A stretch of 64,000 nt of DNA from an uncultured Clostridia bacterium (GTDB taxonomy: Bacteria; Bacillota; Clostridia; UMGS1883), in the NCBI GenBank assembly GCA_947589005.1, contig CANPZO010000008.1:17806-81805 (forward strand), in the 5' to 3' direction. The number at the start of each line of letters is the position of its first letter. The first letter of the stretch is position 1. Positions 34,987 to 44,747 of this stretch are shown here, piece after piece. The translations under genes were made by a program, and so were the position numbers. Below the pieces are notes generated by a model. That model worked only from the letters and a program-made list of their open reading frames with translations, had not been told where the DNA came from and did no database searches.

Positions 34987-36959
34987 AAAAGGGCAACAAT
35001 TACTTTAAAGCCCTGCTCAAAAGCTCGGCCTACATCTATGTGGTGCTTGTGCTGATTTGCGCGGTATTCACCATAAGGGAAAACCTTCTCGCGGGCTGCG
35101 CCATTATCGCCTGCTCGATAATAATGCTGGTCCACCAGTTCATCGAGCGGCACAACCGTATGCAGAAGATGAAGAAATACTTTGACGAGCTCAGCGGCGA
35201 GGCCATGGCTCAGAGTAGCCAGCTGATGTTCAATATTCCCGACCCCATTGCCGGGGTGAAAATAGACGGCACCTTCGCCTGGTACAACAACCCCTTCCAC
35301 GAAGCCTTTTACCGCAGTGATTTCGGCCGCAAGCTGTGCGAGATTTTCCCCGACGTCCACGTGAAGGACATCATCGCCGACAAGGGCGAGCATCCCATAA
35401 GCGTGAGCCACAACGGTATGGAGTACAAGATTATTCCCACCATTGTCAACGACACCGACCCGGAAAAGCCGGCTCTGATACTGTATTTCGAAAACGTGAC
35501 CGACGTGAACAGGCTCCATCAGCTTGCCATCGACGCCCGGCCGGTGGTCATGAACATCACCATCGACAATTACGGCGAGACCATAGCCGACGCCGGCGAA
35601 AACGAGCAGCTCGAGCTGGTGGCCTCCATCGACCGCACCCTCACGGGCTGGGTCAATTTGCTGGGCGGCCTTGTGCGCAAGCTGGAACGTGACCGGTACG
35701 TGGCGGTCTTTTCCCACGAGGCTTTTGAGAAAATAAAGGAGGATAAGTTCTCCGTTTTGAACGATGTAAAGGGCGTAAGCCTGACGGACATGGCTCCGCC
35801 CACTGTGAGCATAGGCGTGGGACTGGGAGGCGAGACTATAGCCGACTGTGACAATTACGCCCGCATGGCCCTAGATATGGCCCTGGGCAGAGGCGGAGAC
35901 CAGGCGGCCGTATGCGACGGGGGCAAGTTCAGTTACTTCGGCGGCAGCGCCAAGGACGTTGAAAAACGCACCCGCGTAAAGGCCAGAGTCGTGGCCACCT
36001 CTCTGAGGGAGCTGATACTCTCCTCCGGCAACGTGATAATCATGGGGCACAAGGAAGCCGACGCCGACGCCATAGGCGCGGCCATCGGCCTTGCCTGCGC
36101 GGTGTCGCACCTCGACAGGGACGTGAAAATACTCCTCAACACCACCGATTCCGCCGTGCTTTCGCTGGTGGACACCATAAACCGCAATCACTATCACGAC
36201 GGCCTTTTCGTGGGCCGCACCCAGGTTCGGGACTACATCGCCGACAACACCCTGCTCATAATCTGCGACACCCACCGCCCGTCCCTGACGGAAATGCCGG
36301 AACTGCTTGAGCTGGTAAACCGCAAGGCGATGATGGACCATCACCGCAAAAGCGAAAGCTTCATAGAGGACTGCGCCCTCGTGTATCACGAGCCGGCCGC
36401 CTCCTCCACCTGCGAGATGGTAACCGAGATACTGATGTACATGGACGGCGGACTGAACCTGTCCACCATAGACGCCACCGCCCTCTACGCCGGCATAGTC
36501 CTTGACACGAAAAACTTCGTGCTCAAGGCCGGCTCCCGCACCTTCGAGGCGGCGGCCTTCCTGAGAGGCTTCGGCGTGGACACGGTCAAGGTAAAGCTGC
36601 TGTTCCGTGAAAGTCCCGAGTCCTACCGGCTGCGCACCGACCTGATTTCCGCCGCCGAGATAGACGGCCGCGGCATATGCGTTTCGGTCAGCGCCGACGA
36701 GCTGCCCCACAGCATCGCCGCTCAAGCGGCGGACGCCATGCTGGACATCGAGGGCGTAAAAGCCTCCTTTGTGGTCTACAGGGACGGCGACGGAGTGCGT
36801 ATAAGCGGCCGCAGTCTGGGCGAGGTGAACGTCCAGCTCATCGCCGAATTCATGGGCGGCGGCGGCCACGCCATGGCAGCGGCGGCACAGCTCAGCCACA
36901 CCACCGTGGCGGAGGGCGCGGCGCGGCTGGGCGAGGCGATAGACGAGTACTGTAAATAA
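34983..36959 (+). CDS. gdpP: Cyclic-di-AMP phosphodiesterase GdpP
   Basis: A 658-residue GdpP (YybT). Two N-terminal membrane spans (about residues 13-55) are followed by a PAS-like domain (about 60-160), a degenerate GGDEF-like domain (about 170-300), and the DHH/DHHA1 phosphodiesterase. Catalytic motifs are GHKEADADAIG, ICDTHRP, MDHHRKS and GGGGHAMAAA. The enzyme hydrolyses c-di-AMP and sets its level in the cell. The start is the ATG at 34983, overlapping the DUF2232 stop; longer frames upstream lie within that gene. rplI follows after about 62 nt. Confidence 0.95.
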   Translation: MKKGNNYFKALLKSSAYIYVVLVLICAVFTIRENLLAGCAIIACSIIMLVHQFIERHNRMQKMKKYFDELSGEAMAQSSQLMFNIPDPIAGVKIDGTFAWYNNPFHEAFYRSDFGRKLCEIFPDVHVKDIIADKGEHPISVSHNGMEYKIIPTIVNDTDPEKPALILYFENVTDVNRLHQLAIDARPVVMNITIDNYGETIADAGENEQLELVASIDRTLTGWVNLLGGLVRKLERDRYVAVFSHEAFEKIKEDKFSVLNDVKGVSLTDMAPPTVSIGVGLGGETIADCDNYARMALDMALGRGGDQAAVCDGGKFSYFGGSAKDVEKRTRVKARVVATSLRELILSSGNVIIMGHKEADADAIGAAIGLACAVSHLDRDVKILLNTTDSAVLSLVDTINRNHYHDGLFVGRTQVRDYIADNTLLIICDTHRPSLTEMPELLELVNRKAMMDHHRKSESFIEDCALVYHEPAASSTCEMVTEILMYMDGGLNLSTIDATALYAGIVLDTKNFVLKAGSRTFEAAAFLRGFGVDTVKVKLLFRESPESYRLRTDLISAAEIDGRGICVSVSADELPHSIAAQAADAMLDIEGVKASFVVYRDGDGVRISGRSLGEVNVQLIAEFMGGGGHAMAAAAQLSHTTVAEGAARLGEAIDEYCK

Positions 36960-37021
36960 TGTCAGCGCGGGAAGAGCGGGACGCGCCGCTCATTTCCCAC
37001 AAATGAAAGGATGATATAAAT

Positions 37022-37468
37022 ATGAAAGTTGTATTACTGGCAGACGTAAAGGGTCACGGCAAGAAGGGCGATTTGGTTGAGGCCAGCGACGGCTACGCCC
37101 GCAACTACCTTCTGCCCCGAGGGCTGGCCAAGGAGGCCACCAAGGGCATAATCAACGAGCTTAAGGGCAAAAGCGACGCCGCCGCTTACCATCGCGAGCA
37201 GGAGCGCAAGGCCGCGCTCGAGGCCAAGGCCGCCCTTGAAAGCGGCAAGGTAGTCCTCACCGCCCGGGCCGGAGAGGGAGGCAAGCTCTTCGGCAAAATA
37301 ACCTCTCAGGATGTGGCCCAGGCCATAAAGATGCAGCTCCACCACGTTGTGGACAAGAAAAAAATCGTTCTGCCCGACGGCATAAAGGCCATCGGCGACA
37401 AGACCGTGGAGGTAAAGCTCTATCCCGAGATATCCGCCAAGGTAACCGTGACTGTTACCCCCGAATAA
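37022..37468 (+). CDS. rplI: 50S ribosomal protein L9
   Basis: A 148-residue L9 with the expected N-terminal domain (KVVLLADVKGHGKKGDLVE, then NYLLPRGLA), a long charged helix at about residues 45-75, and a C-terminal rRNA-binding domain. Length and motifs are standard. AAGGATGAT precedes the ATG. The order gdpP-rplI-dnaB is conserved in Firmicutes, which supports all three calls. Confidence 0.97.
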   Translation: MKVVLLADVKGHGKKGDLVEASDGYARNYLLPRGLAKEATKGIINELKGKSDAAAYHREQERKAALEAKAALESGKVVLTARAGEGGKLFGKITSQDVAQAIKMQLHHVVDKKKIVLPDGIKAIGDKTVEVKLYPEISAKVTVTVTPE

Positions 37469-37496
37469 AACGCGCTAAACATAGGAGGTGAGAGGA

Positions 37497-38822
37497 TTGG
37501 ACTCTCCCATAGGCGTAAATATGCCCTACAACCTTGAGGCAGAACAGGCCGTCCTCGCCAGCGCCATCCTCAGCGAGGACGCTCTCAGCACGGTCATGGA
37601 GGCGTTGAACGAGGACGACTTTTACATCAGCGCACACAGGGCCGTCTTTAACGCTGTCAACTCCCTGTTTTCCACCGGCAGGCCCGTGGACCTTGTCACG
37701 GTCTCCGGCGAGCTGGGCGAAAAGCTGGACAGCATCGGCGGCATAAGCTACCTTACGAAAATCATGCAGGGTATCTATACCACCGAAAATCTCAGGCACT
37801 ATATAGACATAGTCCGCTCCAAGACTCTGCTCCGCCGCCTTATCGAGGCGGGCAGCACCGTTGTGGATATGGCCTCAAAGGACGAGGACGAGGCCGAAAT
37901 TATACTGGACCGCAGCGAACAGCTCATTTTTGAGATAAGCGAAAAGCGCGGCGCGAAGGGCTTTTTCCACATAGGCGAGGTAGTCAAGAGCGCAATGGCC
38001 ATATTGGAGGAGCTAAAACGGCGCAGCGGCAAAATAACCGGCATAGCCACGGGCTTTTCCGGACTGGACAACTACACCGCCGGCCTCCAGAACAGCGACC
38101 TCATAATCATGGCCGCCAGACCCGGCGTGGGCAAGACGAGCCTTGCCCTCAATATCATTGAAAACGCCGCCATTCGGGGCAAGTCCACCGCGGCCATATT
38201 TTCGCTGGAAATGAGCAAGGAACAGCTCGTCAACCGCGTGCTTTCCAGCGAGGCGCTGGTGGAGCTGGCCAAGCTCCGCGTGGGAGATATAGGCCCCGAG
38301 GAGATGACGCGACTGGCCCATGCCCTGAAGGACGTGGTCACCGCCCCCATCTACATCGACGACACTCCCGACATAACCGTGTCGGAAATAAGGGCCAAGT
38401 GCCGCCGCCTGAAAATGGAGAAGGGGCTGGGCGTTGTGGTTATCGACTACCTCCAGCTCATGCAGGGCGGCCGGCGTGACGGGAACCGCGCCACGGAGGT
38501 GGCCGAGATATCCCGCTCGCTCAAAATAATGGCAAAGGAACTGAATGTTCCGGTGATAACCCTTTCGCAGCTGAACCGCGCGGCGGAAAGCGAAAAGCGC
38601 CGCCCCAAAATCAGCGACCTCCGTGAAAGCGGAGCCATAGAGCAGGACGCGGACATAGTGCTGCTGCTCTACAATCCGTCGGCCGACGACGGCGAAGGGG
38701 CCGAACCGTCAAATATAATCGAGTGTATAGTCGCCAAAAACCGTTCCGGCTCCACCGGCACCGTAAAGCTGGCGTGGAGAGGCGAATACACCAAGTTTAT
38801 GGACGTGGACGTCCGGCAGTAA
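37497..38822 (+). CDS. dnaB: Replicative DNA helicase DnaB
   Basis: A 441-residue DnaB helicase (Bacillus DnaC type). The N-terminal DnaB-N domain (NLEAEQAVLASAIL) is followed by the RecA-like domain with Walker A ARPGVGKTS, Walker B region VVIDYLQLMQGG and the Arg-finger segment near AKNRSGSTG. The TTG at 37497 is chosen because AGGAGG (37483-37488) sits 8 nt upstream; the GTG at 37488 overlaps that site. It belongs to the same run as rplI (spacing 28 nt) and is followed by tilS after 13 nt. Confidence 0.95.
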   Translation: MDSPIGVNMPYNLEAEQAVLASAILSEDALSTVMEALNEDDFYISAHRAVFNAVNSLFSTGRPVDLVTVSGELGEKLDSIGGISYLTKIMQGIYTTENLRHYIDIVRSKTLLRRLIEAGSTVVDMASKDEDEAEIILDRSEQLIFEISEKRGAKGFFHIGEVVKSAMAILEELKRRSGKITGIATGFSGLDNYTAGLQNSDLIIMAARPGVGKTSLALNIIENAAIRGKSTAAIFSLEMSKEQLVNRVLSSEALVELAKLRVGDIGPEEMTRLAHALKDVVTAPIYIDDTPDITVSEIRAKCRRLKMEKGLGVVVIDYLQLMQGGRRDGNRATEVAEISRSLKIMAKELNVPVITLSQLNRAAESEKRRPKISDLRESGAIEQDADIVLLLYNPSADDGEGAEPSNIIECIVAKNRSGSTGTVKLAWRGEYTKFMDVDVRQ

Positions 38823-38835
38823 AGGTGGGCGGTAT

Positions 38836-40182
38836 ATGCTGTATGAAAAGGTGAAGAAAACCGTCGCGGACCATTCCATGCTGGAAAAGGGCGACACCGT
38901 CATCTGCGCCGTCAGCGGCGGGGCGGACTCGATGTGTCTGCTGACCCTGATGCTAAGGCTGAGCAAGGAAATGGAGCTTAAGGTGGCCGCCGCCAATCTC
39001 AACCACTCCCTGCGGGGAGCCGAGGGCGACGGAGACTCCCAGTTTGTGGAGACGGTCTGCGAGATAATGGGCGTTCCTTTTTACGGTAAAAAGCTGGACA
39101 TTGCCGCCATCGCCCGCGCCCGAGGCCAAAGCGTCGAGGAGGCGGGCAGGGATGAGCGCTACAAATTTTTCGACGAGCTGTCGGCCAAGCTGGGCGGGGC
39201 GAAAATAGCCACCGGCCACAACCTCAGCGACAATGCCGAAACCATAATCTTCCGTCTTGCGCGCGGCAGCGGGGCCAAGGGGCTCTGCGGCATACGGTAC
39301 AAACGGGGCAACATAATCCGCCCGCTGCTGGACTCCACCCGCAAGGAGATAGAGGCTTATCTGGTGGAAAACGCGGTGATGTGGCGGGAGGACAGCACCA
39401 ATTCCCAGCTGCGGTATTCCCGCAACAAGATACGCCACACCGTAATACCCCGTCTGGAGGAAATACAGCCCTCCGCAGTGGAAAAAATCGTAAGCTGCGG
39501 CCGCAGCATCGCCGAGGACGAGGAGTACCTTTCCTCGCTGGCGGATAAGCTGCTGACCTCGGCCTATGTGGACGAGGACGAGTATTCCAGCTCGGCTATA
39601 CTGGCCGCTCCCCCGCCCATCGCCCGCCGGGCCGCCGCGAGGCTGCTGGAGGACTGGGGCGCCCGGGACATTACCCAGGATAAAATTATGGCCTTTCTCG
39701 ACCTTTGCACCAAGCCCTCCGGCAAGCGCATGGACCTCAACGGCGACGCCTACGCTCTCAGGAGCTTTTACACCGTGGTCAAGCAGAGCCGCCGGAAGGA
39801 GAAGGGCTTTTCATACACAATAAAGCCCGGCCAGAAGGTCCGCCACGACAACTGGGAGGTTTCCATAACCATAACCGACGAGCCGCCGAGGGTCAGGGAC
39901 GGCAGCGTGGCCGTGTTTGACCCGAACCAGCTTTTCGGCAGATTTACCGTACGTTCCCGCGAGGACGGGGACAAAATCAAGCTCCGCGGCGGCGGCAGCA
40001 AAAAGCTTAAGGAGCTGTTCATCGAGCAAAAGATACCCCAAAGTATGCGCAGCGCCGTTCCCGTAGTGGTCAAGGGCGACGAGGTACTGTTCGTGCCGCC
40101 CTACAGAAAAAGCCCCCGCTACGAGCCGCCACCCGACGCAAAAAGTTTTCTTGTCATAGAGTATAAGGAGGTTTTACCTTGA
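38836..40182 (+). CDS. tilS: tRNA(Ile)-lysidine synthase TilS
   Basis: A 448-residue TilS that adds lysine to C34 of tRNA-Ile(CAU), allowing it to read AUA. The PP-loop SGGADSMCLL is at about residues 27-36; LNHSLRGAEGD, RYKFFDELS, and the C-terminal TilS domain (FTVRSREDGDKI) follow. AAAGGTGGGCGG precedes the ATG. It overlaps the ftsH start by 4 nt (TTGA). The tilS-ftsH order is a common core-genome arrangement in Gram-positive bacteria. Confidence 0.95.
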   Translation: MLYEKVKKTVADHSMLEKGDTVICAVSGGADSMCLLTLMLRLSKEMELKVAAANLNHSLRGAEGDGDSQFVETVCEIMGVPFYGKKLDIAAIARARGQSVEEAGRDERYKFFDELSAKLGGAKIATGHNLSDNAETIIFRLARGSGAKGLCGIRYKRGNIIRPLLDSTRKEIEAYLVENAVMWREDSTNSQLRYSRNKIRHTVIPRLEEIQPSAVEKIVSCGRSIAEDEEYLSSLADKLLTSAYVDEDEYSSSAILAAPPPIARRAAARLLEDWGARDITQDKIMAFLDLCTKPSGKRMDLNGDAYALRSFYTVVKQSRRKEKGFSYTIKPGQKVRHDNWEVSITITDEPPRVRDGSVAVFDPNQLFGRFTVRSREDGDKIKLRGGGSKKLKELFIEQKIPQSMRSAVPVVVKGDEVLFVPPYRKSPRYEPPPDAKSFLVIEYKEVLP

Positions 40183-42035
40183 ATAAAACCATAAAAAGCA
40201 TAAGTCTTTACCTGATAATCACAATTATTCTCGTGGCCGTCTGCGCCTATATTTTCCGCGAGCCGGACCAGCCTAAGAGCATGAGCTTTTCCGAGCTGGT
40301 CAACAGCATCAACGAGGGCAAGGTTTCCAGCCTTGAGATAAACGACGACTCCTGCGTGGCAACCATAGACAACGTCAAGCACGAGGTGGAGGCCCGCATA
40401 GATATGCTTTACTCCGCCTGCGAGGAGGCGATAAACACCCAGATGGAAAAGGGCACCCTGACCGTGACCTCTCCCAAGCCCGAGACCGTAAGCTGGTGGG
40501 TGAGCTTTATCCCCTCCCTGCTGCTGTGCCTGATACCGGTGGTAATAATCATCATCTTCATGCGCCAGCAGATGGGCGGCAAAAACGGCATCGGCGGCTT
40601 CGGCAAAAGCCACGCCAAGACCGACGGCGAAAATTCGCCCAAGGTGACCTTTGACGACGTGGCCGGCGCCGACGAGGAAAAGCAGGAGCTTCAGGAAATA
40701 GTTGAGTTTTTGAAAAATCCGCGCAAATTCATTGATTTGGGCGCGCGCATACCAAAGGGCGTGCTGCTGGTGGGGCCTCCCGGCACCGGTAAGACATTGC
40801 TGGCAAAGGCCATCGCGGGCGAGGCCAAGGTTCCCTTCTTCTCAATTTCCGGCTCCGATTTTGTTGAAATGTTCGTGGGCGTGGGCGCCAGCCGTGTCCG
40901 CGACCTGTTTGACCAGGCCCGCAAGTCCCTGCCCGCCATTATCTTTATCGACGAGATAGACGCTGTGGGCCGGCAGAGAGGCGCTGGACTGGGCGGCGGC
41001 CACGACGAAAGGGAGCAGACCCTTAACCAGCTCCTTGTGGAAATGGACGGTTTCGCCCCCAACGAGGGGATAATAATGATAGCCGCCACCAACCGCCCCG
41101 ACATTCTTGACCCGGCCCTGCTGCGGCCCGGACGCTTCGACCGTCAGGTAGTGGTCAACTACCCCGACCAGAAGGGGCGCGAGGCCATACTTAAGGTACA
41201 CTCCAAAAACAAGCCCATCGACGAGACGAGCGTTTCTCTTGAAAAGGTGGCCAAAACCACCTACGGCTTTACCGGCGCAGACCTTGAAAACCTCCTTAAC
41301 GAAGCGGCCATTCTCGCCGCGCGTGCGGGCAAGAAAAAAATCACCATGGCCGAAATGGACGAGGCAATGCTCAAGACCGTCATCGGTCCCGAGAAAAAGT
41401 CCAGCAAGCACACCGAAAAGGACAAAAAGCAGACCGCCTATCACGAGGCTGGCCACGCGGTTGTCACCAGGCTTCTGCCCACGCAGGATCCGGTGCATCA
41501 GGTTTCCATCATACCCAGAGGCCGCGCGGGGGGCTTCACCCTCAACCTGCCCGACAAGGACAAGGCGTATATCAACGAGCAGACCATGCTTGACGATATA
41601 GTTGTGACGCTGGCGGGCCGCGCGGCGGAAAAGATAATGTTTGGCGAGATAAACACCGGCGCTTCCAGCGATTTGACCCACGCCACCGACACCGCCCGCA
41701 AGATGGTGATGCAGTACGGCATGAGCGACAAGCTGGGCTACGTCAGCTTTGACAACGGCAGCCACAACGTGTTCCTGGGCCGCGACCTCAGCGAGGGCCG
41801 CAACTACAGCGAGGCTGTGGCCGCCCAGATAGACGCCGAGATAAAGCGCATTATCGACGAGAGCTACCGGCGCTGCGAGCAGCTTCTCAGAGACCACATG
41901 GCCAAGCTGGAAAATGTGGCTCAGGCCCTGATGGAGCACGAAAAGCTGGACGGCGACGAGTTCGAGCAGGCGTTCATGAAGGACGAGACCGCCAACGCTG
42001 CCGACGGCGGCGCGGACGGTCAGGAGCAGGAATAA
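40179..42035 (+). CDS. ftsH: ATP-dependent membrane metalloprotease FtsH
   Basis: A 618-residue FtsH. Two N-terminal membrane spans (about residues 8-26 and 108-128) enclose a short external domain. The AAA module has Walker A GPPGTGKT (199-206), Walker B IIFIDEID, and the second region of homology ending [22 protein letters not shown] in pattern. The zinc protease motif HEAGH is at 422-426. FtsH degrades misfolded membrane and regulatory proteins. The start TTG overlaps the tilS stop and has AAGGAGG upstream, so it is clear. A strong hairpin terminator follows 27 nt after the stop. Confidence 0.97.
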   Translation: MNKTIKSISLYLIITIILVAVCAYIFREPDQPKSMSFSELVNSINEGKVSSLEINDDSCVATIDNVKHEVEARIDMLYSACEEAINTQMEKGTLTVTSPKPETVSWWVSFIPSLLLCLIPVVIIIIFMRQQMGGKNGIGGFGKSHAKTDGENSPKVTFDDVAGADEEKQELQEIVEFLKNPRKFIDLGARIPKGVLLVGPPGTGKTLLAKAIAGEAKVPFFSISGSDFVEMFVGVGASRVRDLFDQARKSLPAIIFIDEIDAVGRQRGAGLGGGHDEREQTLNQLLVEMDGFAPNEGIIMIAATNRPDILDPALLRPGRFDRQVVVNYPDQKGREAILKVHSKNKPIDETSVSLEKVAKTTYGFTGADLENLLNEAAILAARAGKKKITMAEMDEAMLKTVIGPEKKSSKHTEKDKKQTAYHEAGHAVVTRLLPTQDPVHQVSIIPRGRAGGFTLNLPDKDKAYINEQTMLDDIVVTLAGRAAEKIMFGEINTGASSDLTHATDTARKMVMQYGMSDKLGYVSFDNGSHNVFLGRDLSEGRNYSEAVAAQIDAEIKRIIDESYRRCEQLLRDHMAKLENVAQALMEHEKLDGDEFEQAFMKDETANAADGGADGQEQE

Positions 42036-42061
42036 TACCCGCGCTTAAAATGTACAAAAAG

Positions 42062-42112
42062 AAAACCCGCTCATTGATATGCGACGCGCATATCATAAGA
42101 GCGGGTTTTTAT
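42062..42112. terminator. Strong, bidirectional-type terminator between ftsH and the lipoprotein gene
   Basis: AAAACCCGCTC (42062-42072) pairs with GAGCGGGTTTT (42099-42109), and inside it TGATATGCG (42075-42083) pairs with CGCATATCA (42087-42095). The total stem is about 20 bp with T-runs on both sides, and it lies between convergent genes. Confidence 0.9.
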
Positions 42113-42121
42113 AAGACCTTT

Positions 42122-42994
42122 CTATTTGTTAAGAGACTTTACAAGCTCGGTAAGGACGTCCACGCCCTCAAGTATATCGGCGGTGGCGGCCTCGTCAAGC
42201 TCACCGTTGGCGGCGGACTGAGTGTATACCTCAAGGGTGTCCTTGATAACCTTCATGTAGTCCTTCTTGATTTGGTCGTCGCCGGCGGAAATGTTGGCGT
42301 CGGCGCCGCTTACAAGAGTGGCAAGCTTCTCAAGCTCGTCATTGACGTTACGGCCCTCGGTAACGGTGGGGGTAGTGTCGTCGTTGACGGTCTGGGCTAC
42401 GCCCTCGATGAACTCAAGCGCCTCCATAACATCTTCGGCGGTGTATGTACCGGCGTCGAGACCGGCCTGCATCTCGGTGAGCTGCTCCTGAGCGTCGGTT
42501 ATTATCTGCTGCTGAAGAACGGTGCCGTTGGCGGCAACATTCTCATAAACGCCGCTGAGAAGAGTGGCCACGGTCTCAAATTTATTGGTGAGGTCCTCCT
42601 CCGTAACGGGCGTGTTGTCGGGGTTATTGCCCTTGGCGGCCTCGCCTATGTTTTCTATGGTCTCGGTCAGCTCGGCCAGCTCCGCGGTAAGAGAAGCCGC
42701 TTCCTCGGCGGTAAGCTCTTTCTCGGCTTCGGCGGCTATTTCATCGAGCCGTGTCTTGGCCTCCTCGAGCTCCTCCTTCTGTCCGACGCTGCCGGACTCG
42801 GCAACGACGTCGGCCACGCCGCCGTAATTTGTGGTGGCAACCTCGAGAGCGTCGATAAGAGCATCCATATCGGCCACATTAGTAGTTTCCTTCGCCGCGT
42901 CTGTCTTTTCCTTGTCCTTATCCTTGTTGCAGCCGGCGAAAACTCCGACCGTGAGAGCAAGAACAGCCACAAGGCTCAAAACCTTTTTGTACAT
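42122..42994 (-). CDS. Predicted lipoprotein of unknown function
   Basis: A 290-residue lipoprotein. The signal peptide ends in the lipobox VFAGC (cysteine at about residue 22), followed by a charged KDKDKEKTD linker. The rest is highly acidic, rich in Ala, Glu and Thr, and predicted almost entirely helical, with heptad-like stretches at about 65-105 and 130-170. No known domain is recognisable. The ATG at 42994 has GGAGGATGATTAAT upstream; the ATG at 43003 would lie on top of the ribosome site. It is convergent to ftsH and separate from the leu genes, so it is probably monocistronic. Confidence 0.75.
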   Translation of the reverse strand: MYKKVLSLVAVLALTVGVFAGCNKDKDKEKTDAAKETTNVADMDALIDALEVATTNYGGVADVVAESGSVGQKEELEEAKTRLDEIAAEAEKELTAEEAASLTAELAELTETIENIGEAAKGNNPDNTPVTEEDLTNKFETVATLLSGVYENVAANGTVLQQQIITDAQEQLTEMQAGLDAGTYTAEDVMEALEFIEGVAQTVNDDTTPTVTEGRNVNDELEKLATLVSGADANISAGDDQIKKDYMKVIKDTLEVYTQSAANGELDEAATADILEGVDVLTELVKSLNK

Positions 42995-43126
42995 ATTAAT
43001 CATCCTCCAATTTAAATTTTTTGAGCGGCTTCCCGCTCATGTCACAGCTTTATTGTAAATCTTTTTATAAAAAATGTCAATATTTATTTTAATTTTTTTG
43101 AAATTATGCAAAATATTTGACGCGTT

Positions 43127-43170
43127 CCAAAAAAGCGAGCCGTCCGGGGCTAATTCCCGAACGGCTCGAA
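43127..43170 (-). terminator. Rho-independent terminator after leuB
   Basis: CGAGCCGT (43136-43143) pairs with ACGGCTCG (43161-43168), with CGGG/CCCG extending the stem inward; on the minus strand it ends in CTTTTTTGG. It lies just beyond the leuB stop. Confidence 0.85.
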
Positions 43171-43174
43171 AAGT

Positions 43175-44233
43175 TTAAAGATACTTTATAACGGCGTCGC
43201 CCATTTCCTTTGTTCCGATGGGCGTCACGCCGCCCGCGATGTCCGCCGTGCGACAGCCCGCGTCGAGGGCCTTGCTGACTGCGGCCTCGATGGCGTCGGC
43301 TTCGGCCCGCATACCGAAGGAATAGCGGAGCATCATGGCGCCGGAAAGAATGGTGGCCAGAGGGTTGGCTATATTTTTGCCGGCGATGTCGGGGGCGGAG
43401 CCGTGTACCGGCTCGTACATACCGAAGCTGCCCTCGCCCAGCGAGGCGGAGGGAAGCATACCGATGGAGCCGGTTATCTGGCTGGCCTCGTCGGAAAGTA
43501 TGTCGCCGAAAATGTTGCTGGTGGCTATCACGTCGAACTGTCTGGGGTTGCGCACAAGCTGCATGGAGGCGTTGTCCACGTAGAGGAAGTCAACCTTTAT
43601 CTCGGGATACTCGGCAAAAACCTTGGCCGCGCACTCCCGCCACATACGGGAGGTCTCGAGGATATTGGCCTTGTCCACAACCGTCACGTGCTTATTGCGC
43701 TTCATGGCTATTTCCGCCGCCTGACGGAGAAGCCGCTCTATCTCGTAGAAGGAGTACTCCTCCACGTCGTAGCCCTTCTGTCCGTCCTCGCTGCGGCCGC
43801 TTTTGCCGAAGTAAATGCCGCCGGTGAGCTCGCGGACTATCATAATGTCAAGTCCGCCCTCGATGATGGACTCCTTCAGGGGGCAGGCTTCCTTAAGCTG
43901 GTCATACATGATGGCGGGGCGAAGGTTGGCGAAAAGTCCCAGTCCTCCGCGGAGGCCCAGCAGCGCCTGCTCGGGACGGATGCCGGGGATATGGTCCCAC
44001 TTGGGGCCGCCAACCGCGCCCAGAAGAACGCTGTCGCTCTTTTTACAAGCCTCGAGGGTGGCCTCGGGGAGAGGCTTGCCGGTGCTGTCAATGGCGCAGC
44101 CGCCGGCCTCGAGATAGGTGTAGTTGAATTTGTGTCCGAATTTTTCTCCCACGGCGTCCAGAACTCTCACAGTCTGGGCAACGACCTCCTCGCCGATGCC
44201 GTCGCCGGGAATAACCGCTATATTCTTTATCAT
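43175..44233 (-). CDS. leuB: 3-isopropylmalate dehydrogenase
   Basis: A 352-residue NAD-dependent decarboxylating dehydrogenase. Motifs include AVIPGDGIGEE at the N-terminus, ELTGGIYFG, DKANIL and the NAD-binding EPVHGSAPDIAGK. It oxidises 3-isopropylmalate, or in the citramalate route the analogous 3-methylmalate, to give 2-oxobutyrate. The ATG at 44233 follows AAGGAGG, which decides it over an upstream in-frame ATG. It is the last gene of cimA-leuC-leuD-leuB and is 13 nt after leuD. Confidence 0.95.
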   Translation of the reverse strand: MIKNIAVIPGDGIGEEVVAQTVRVLDAVGEKFGHKFNYTYLEAGGCAIDSTGKPLPEATLEACKKSDSVLLGAVGGPKWDHIPGIRPEQALLGLRGGLGLFANLRPAIMYDQLKEACPLKESIIEGGLDIMIVRELTGGIYFGKSGRSEDGQKGYDVEEYSFYEIERLLRQAAEIAMKRNKHVTVVDKANILETSRMWRECAAKVFAEYPEIKVDFLYVDNASMQLVRNPRQFDVIATSNIFGDILSDEASQITGSIGMLPSASLGEGSFGMYEPVHGSAPDIAGKNIANPLATILSGAMMLRYSFGMRAEADAIEAAVSKALDAGCRTADIAGGVTPIGTKEMGDAVIKYL

Positions 44234-44246
44234 GTTAATTTCCTCC

Positions 44247-44732
44247 TTACATTCTTGACGCATAGTTAGTCAAACCGCCCGCGTTGATTATCTCCTGTAT
44301 GAACTCAGGGAAGGGCGTGGTCTGATACTCCTTGCCCTTGGTGACGTTCTTTATTACGCCCGCGGAAAGGTCGGCCTCGATTACGTCGCCCTTTTCCGCC
44401 TCGTCCACGCAGGCCGGGCACTCGAGAATGGGCAGGCCGATATTGATGGAGTTGCGGTAGAAGATGCGGGCGAAGCTCTTGGCTATAACAAGGCTGATGC
44501 CGCTGGCCTTGATAGCGATGGGCGCGTGCTCACGGCTGGAACCGCAGCCGAAGTTGAAGCCGCCCACCATCACGTCGCCTTCCCTGACCTCCTTGACAAA
44601 GCTCTGGTCAATGTCCTCCATGCAGTGCTCGCTCAGGAGCTTTGCATCGCTGACATTGAGATAGCGGGCGGGGATAATAACGTCGGTATCGACGTTGTCG
44701 CCGTATTTGAATACGTTTCCTTTTATCTGCAT
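44247..44732 (-). CDS. leuD: 3-isopropylmalate dehydratase, small subunit
   Basis: A 161-residue small subunit of the isopropylmalate isomerase, of the short archaeal/clostridial type. The [16 protein letters not shown] start and the [11 protein letters not shown] motif are typical. It joins LeuC to isomerise 2-isopropylmalate or citramalate. A spacing of 13-15 nt to both neighbours and the AGGAGAAATTTGTC ribosome site place it firmly in the operon. Confidence 0.95.
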   Translation of the reverse strand: MQIKGNVFKYGDNVDTDVIIPARYLNVSDAKLLSEHCMEDIDQSFVKEVREGDVMVGGFNFGCGSSREHAPIAIKASGISLVIAKSFARIFYRNSINIGLPILECPACVDEAEKGDVIEADLSAGVIKNVTKGKEYQTTPFPEFIQEIINAGGLTNYASRM

Positions 44733-44747
44733 GACAAATTTCTCCTT

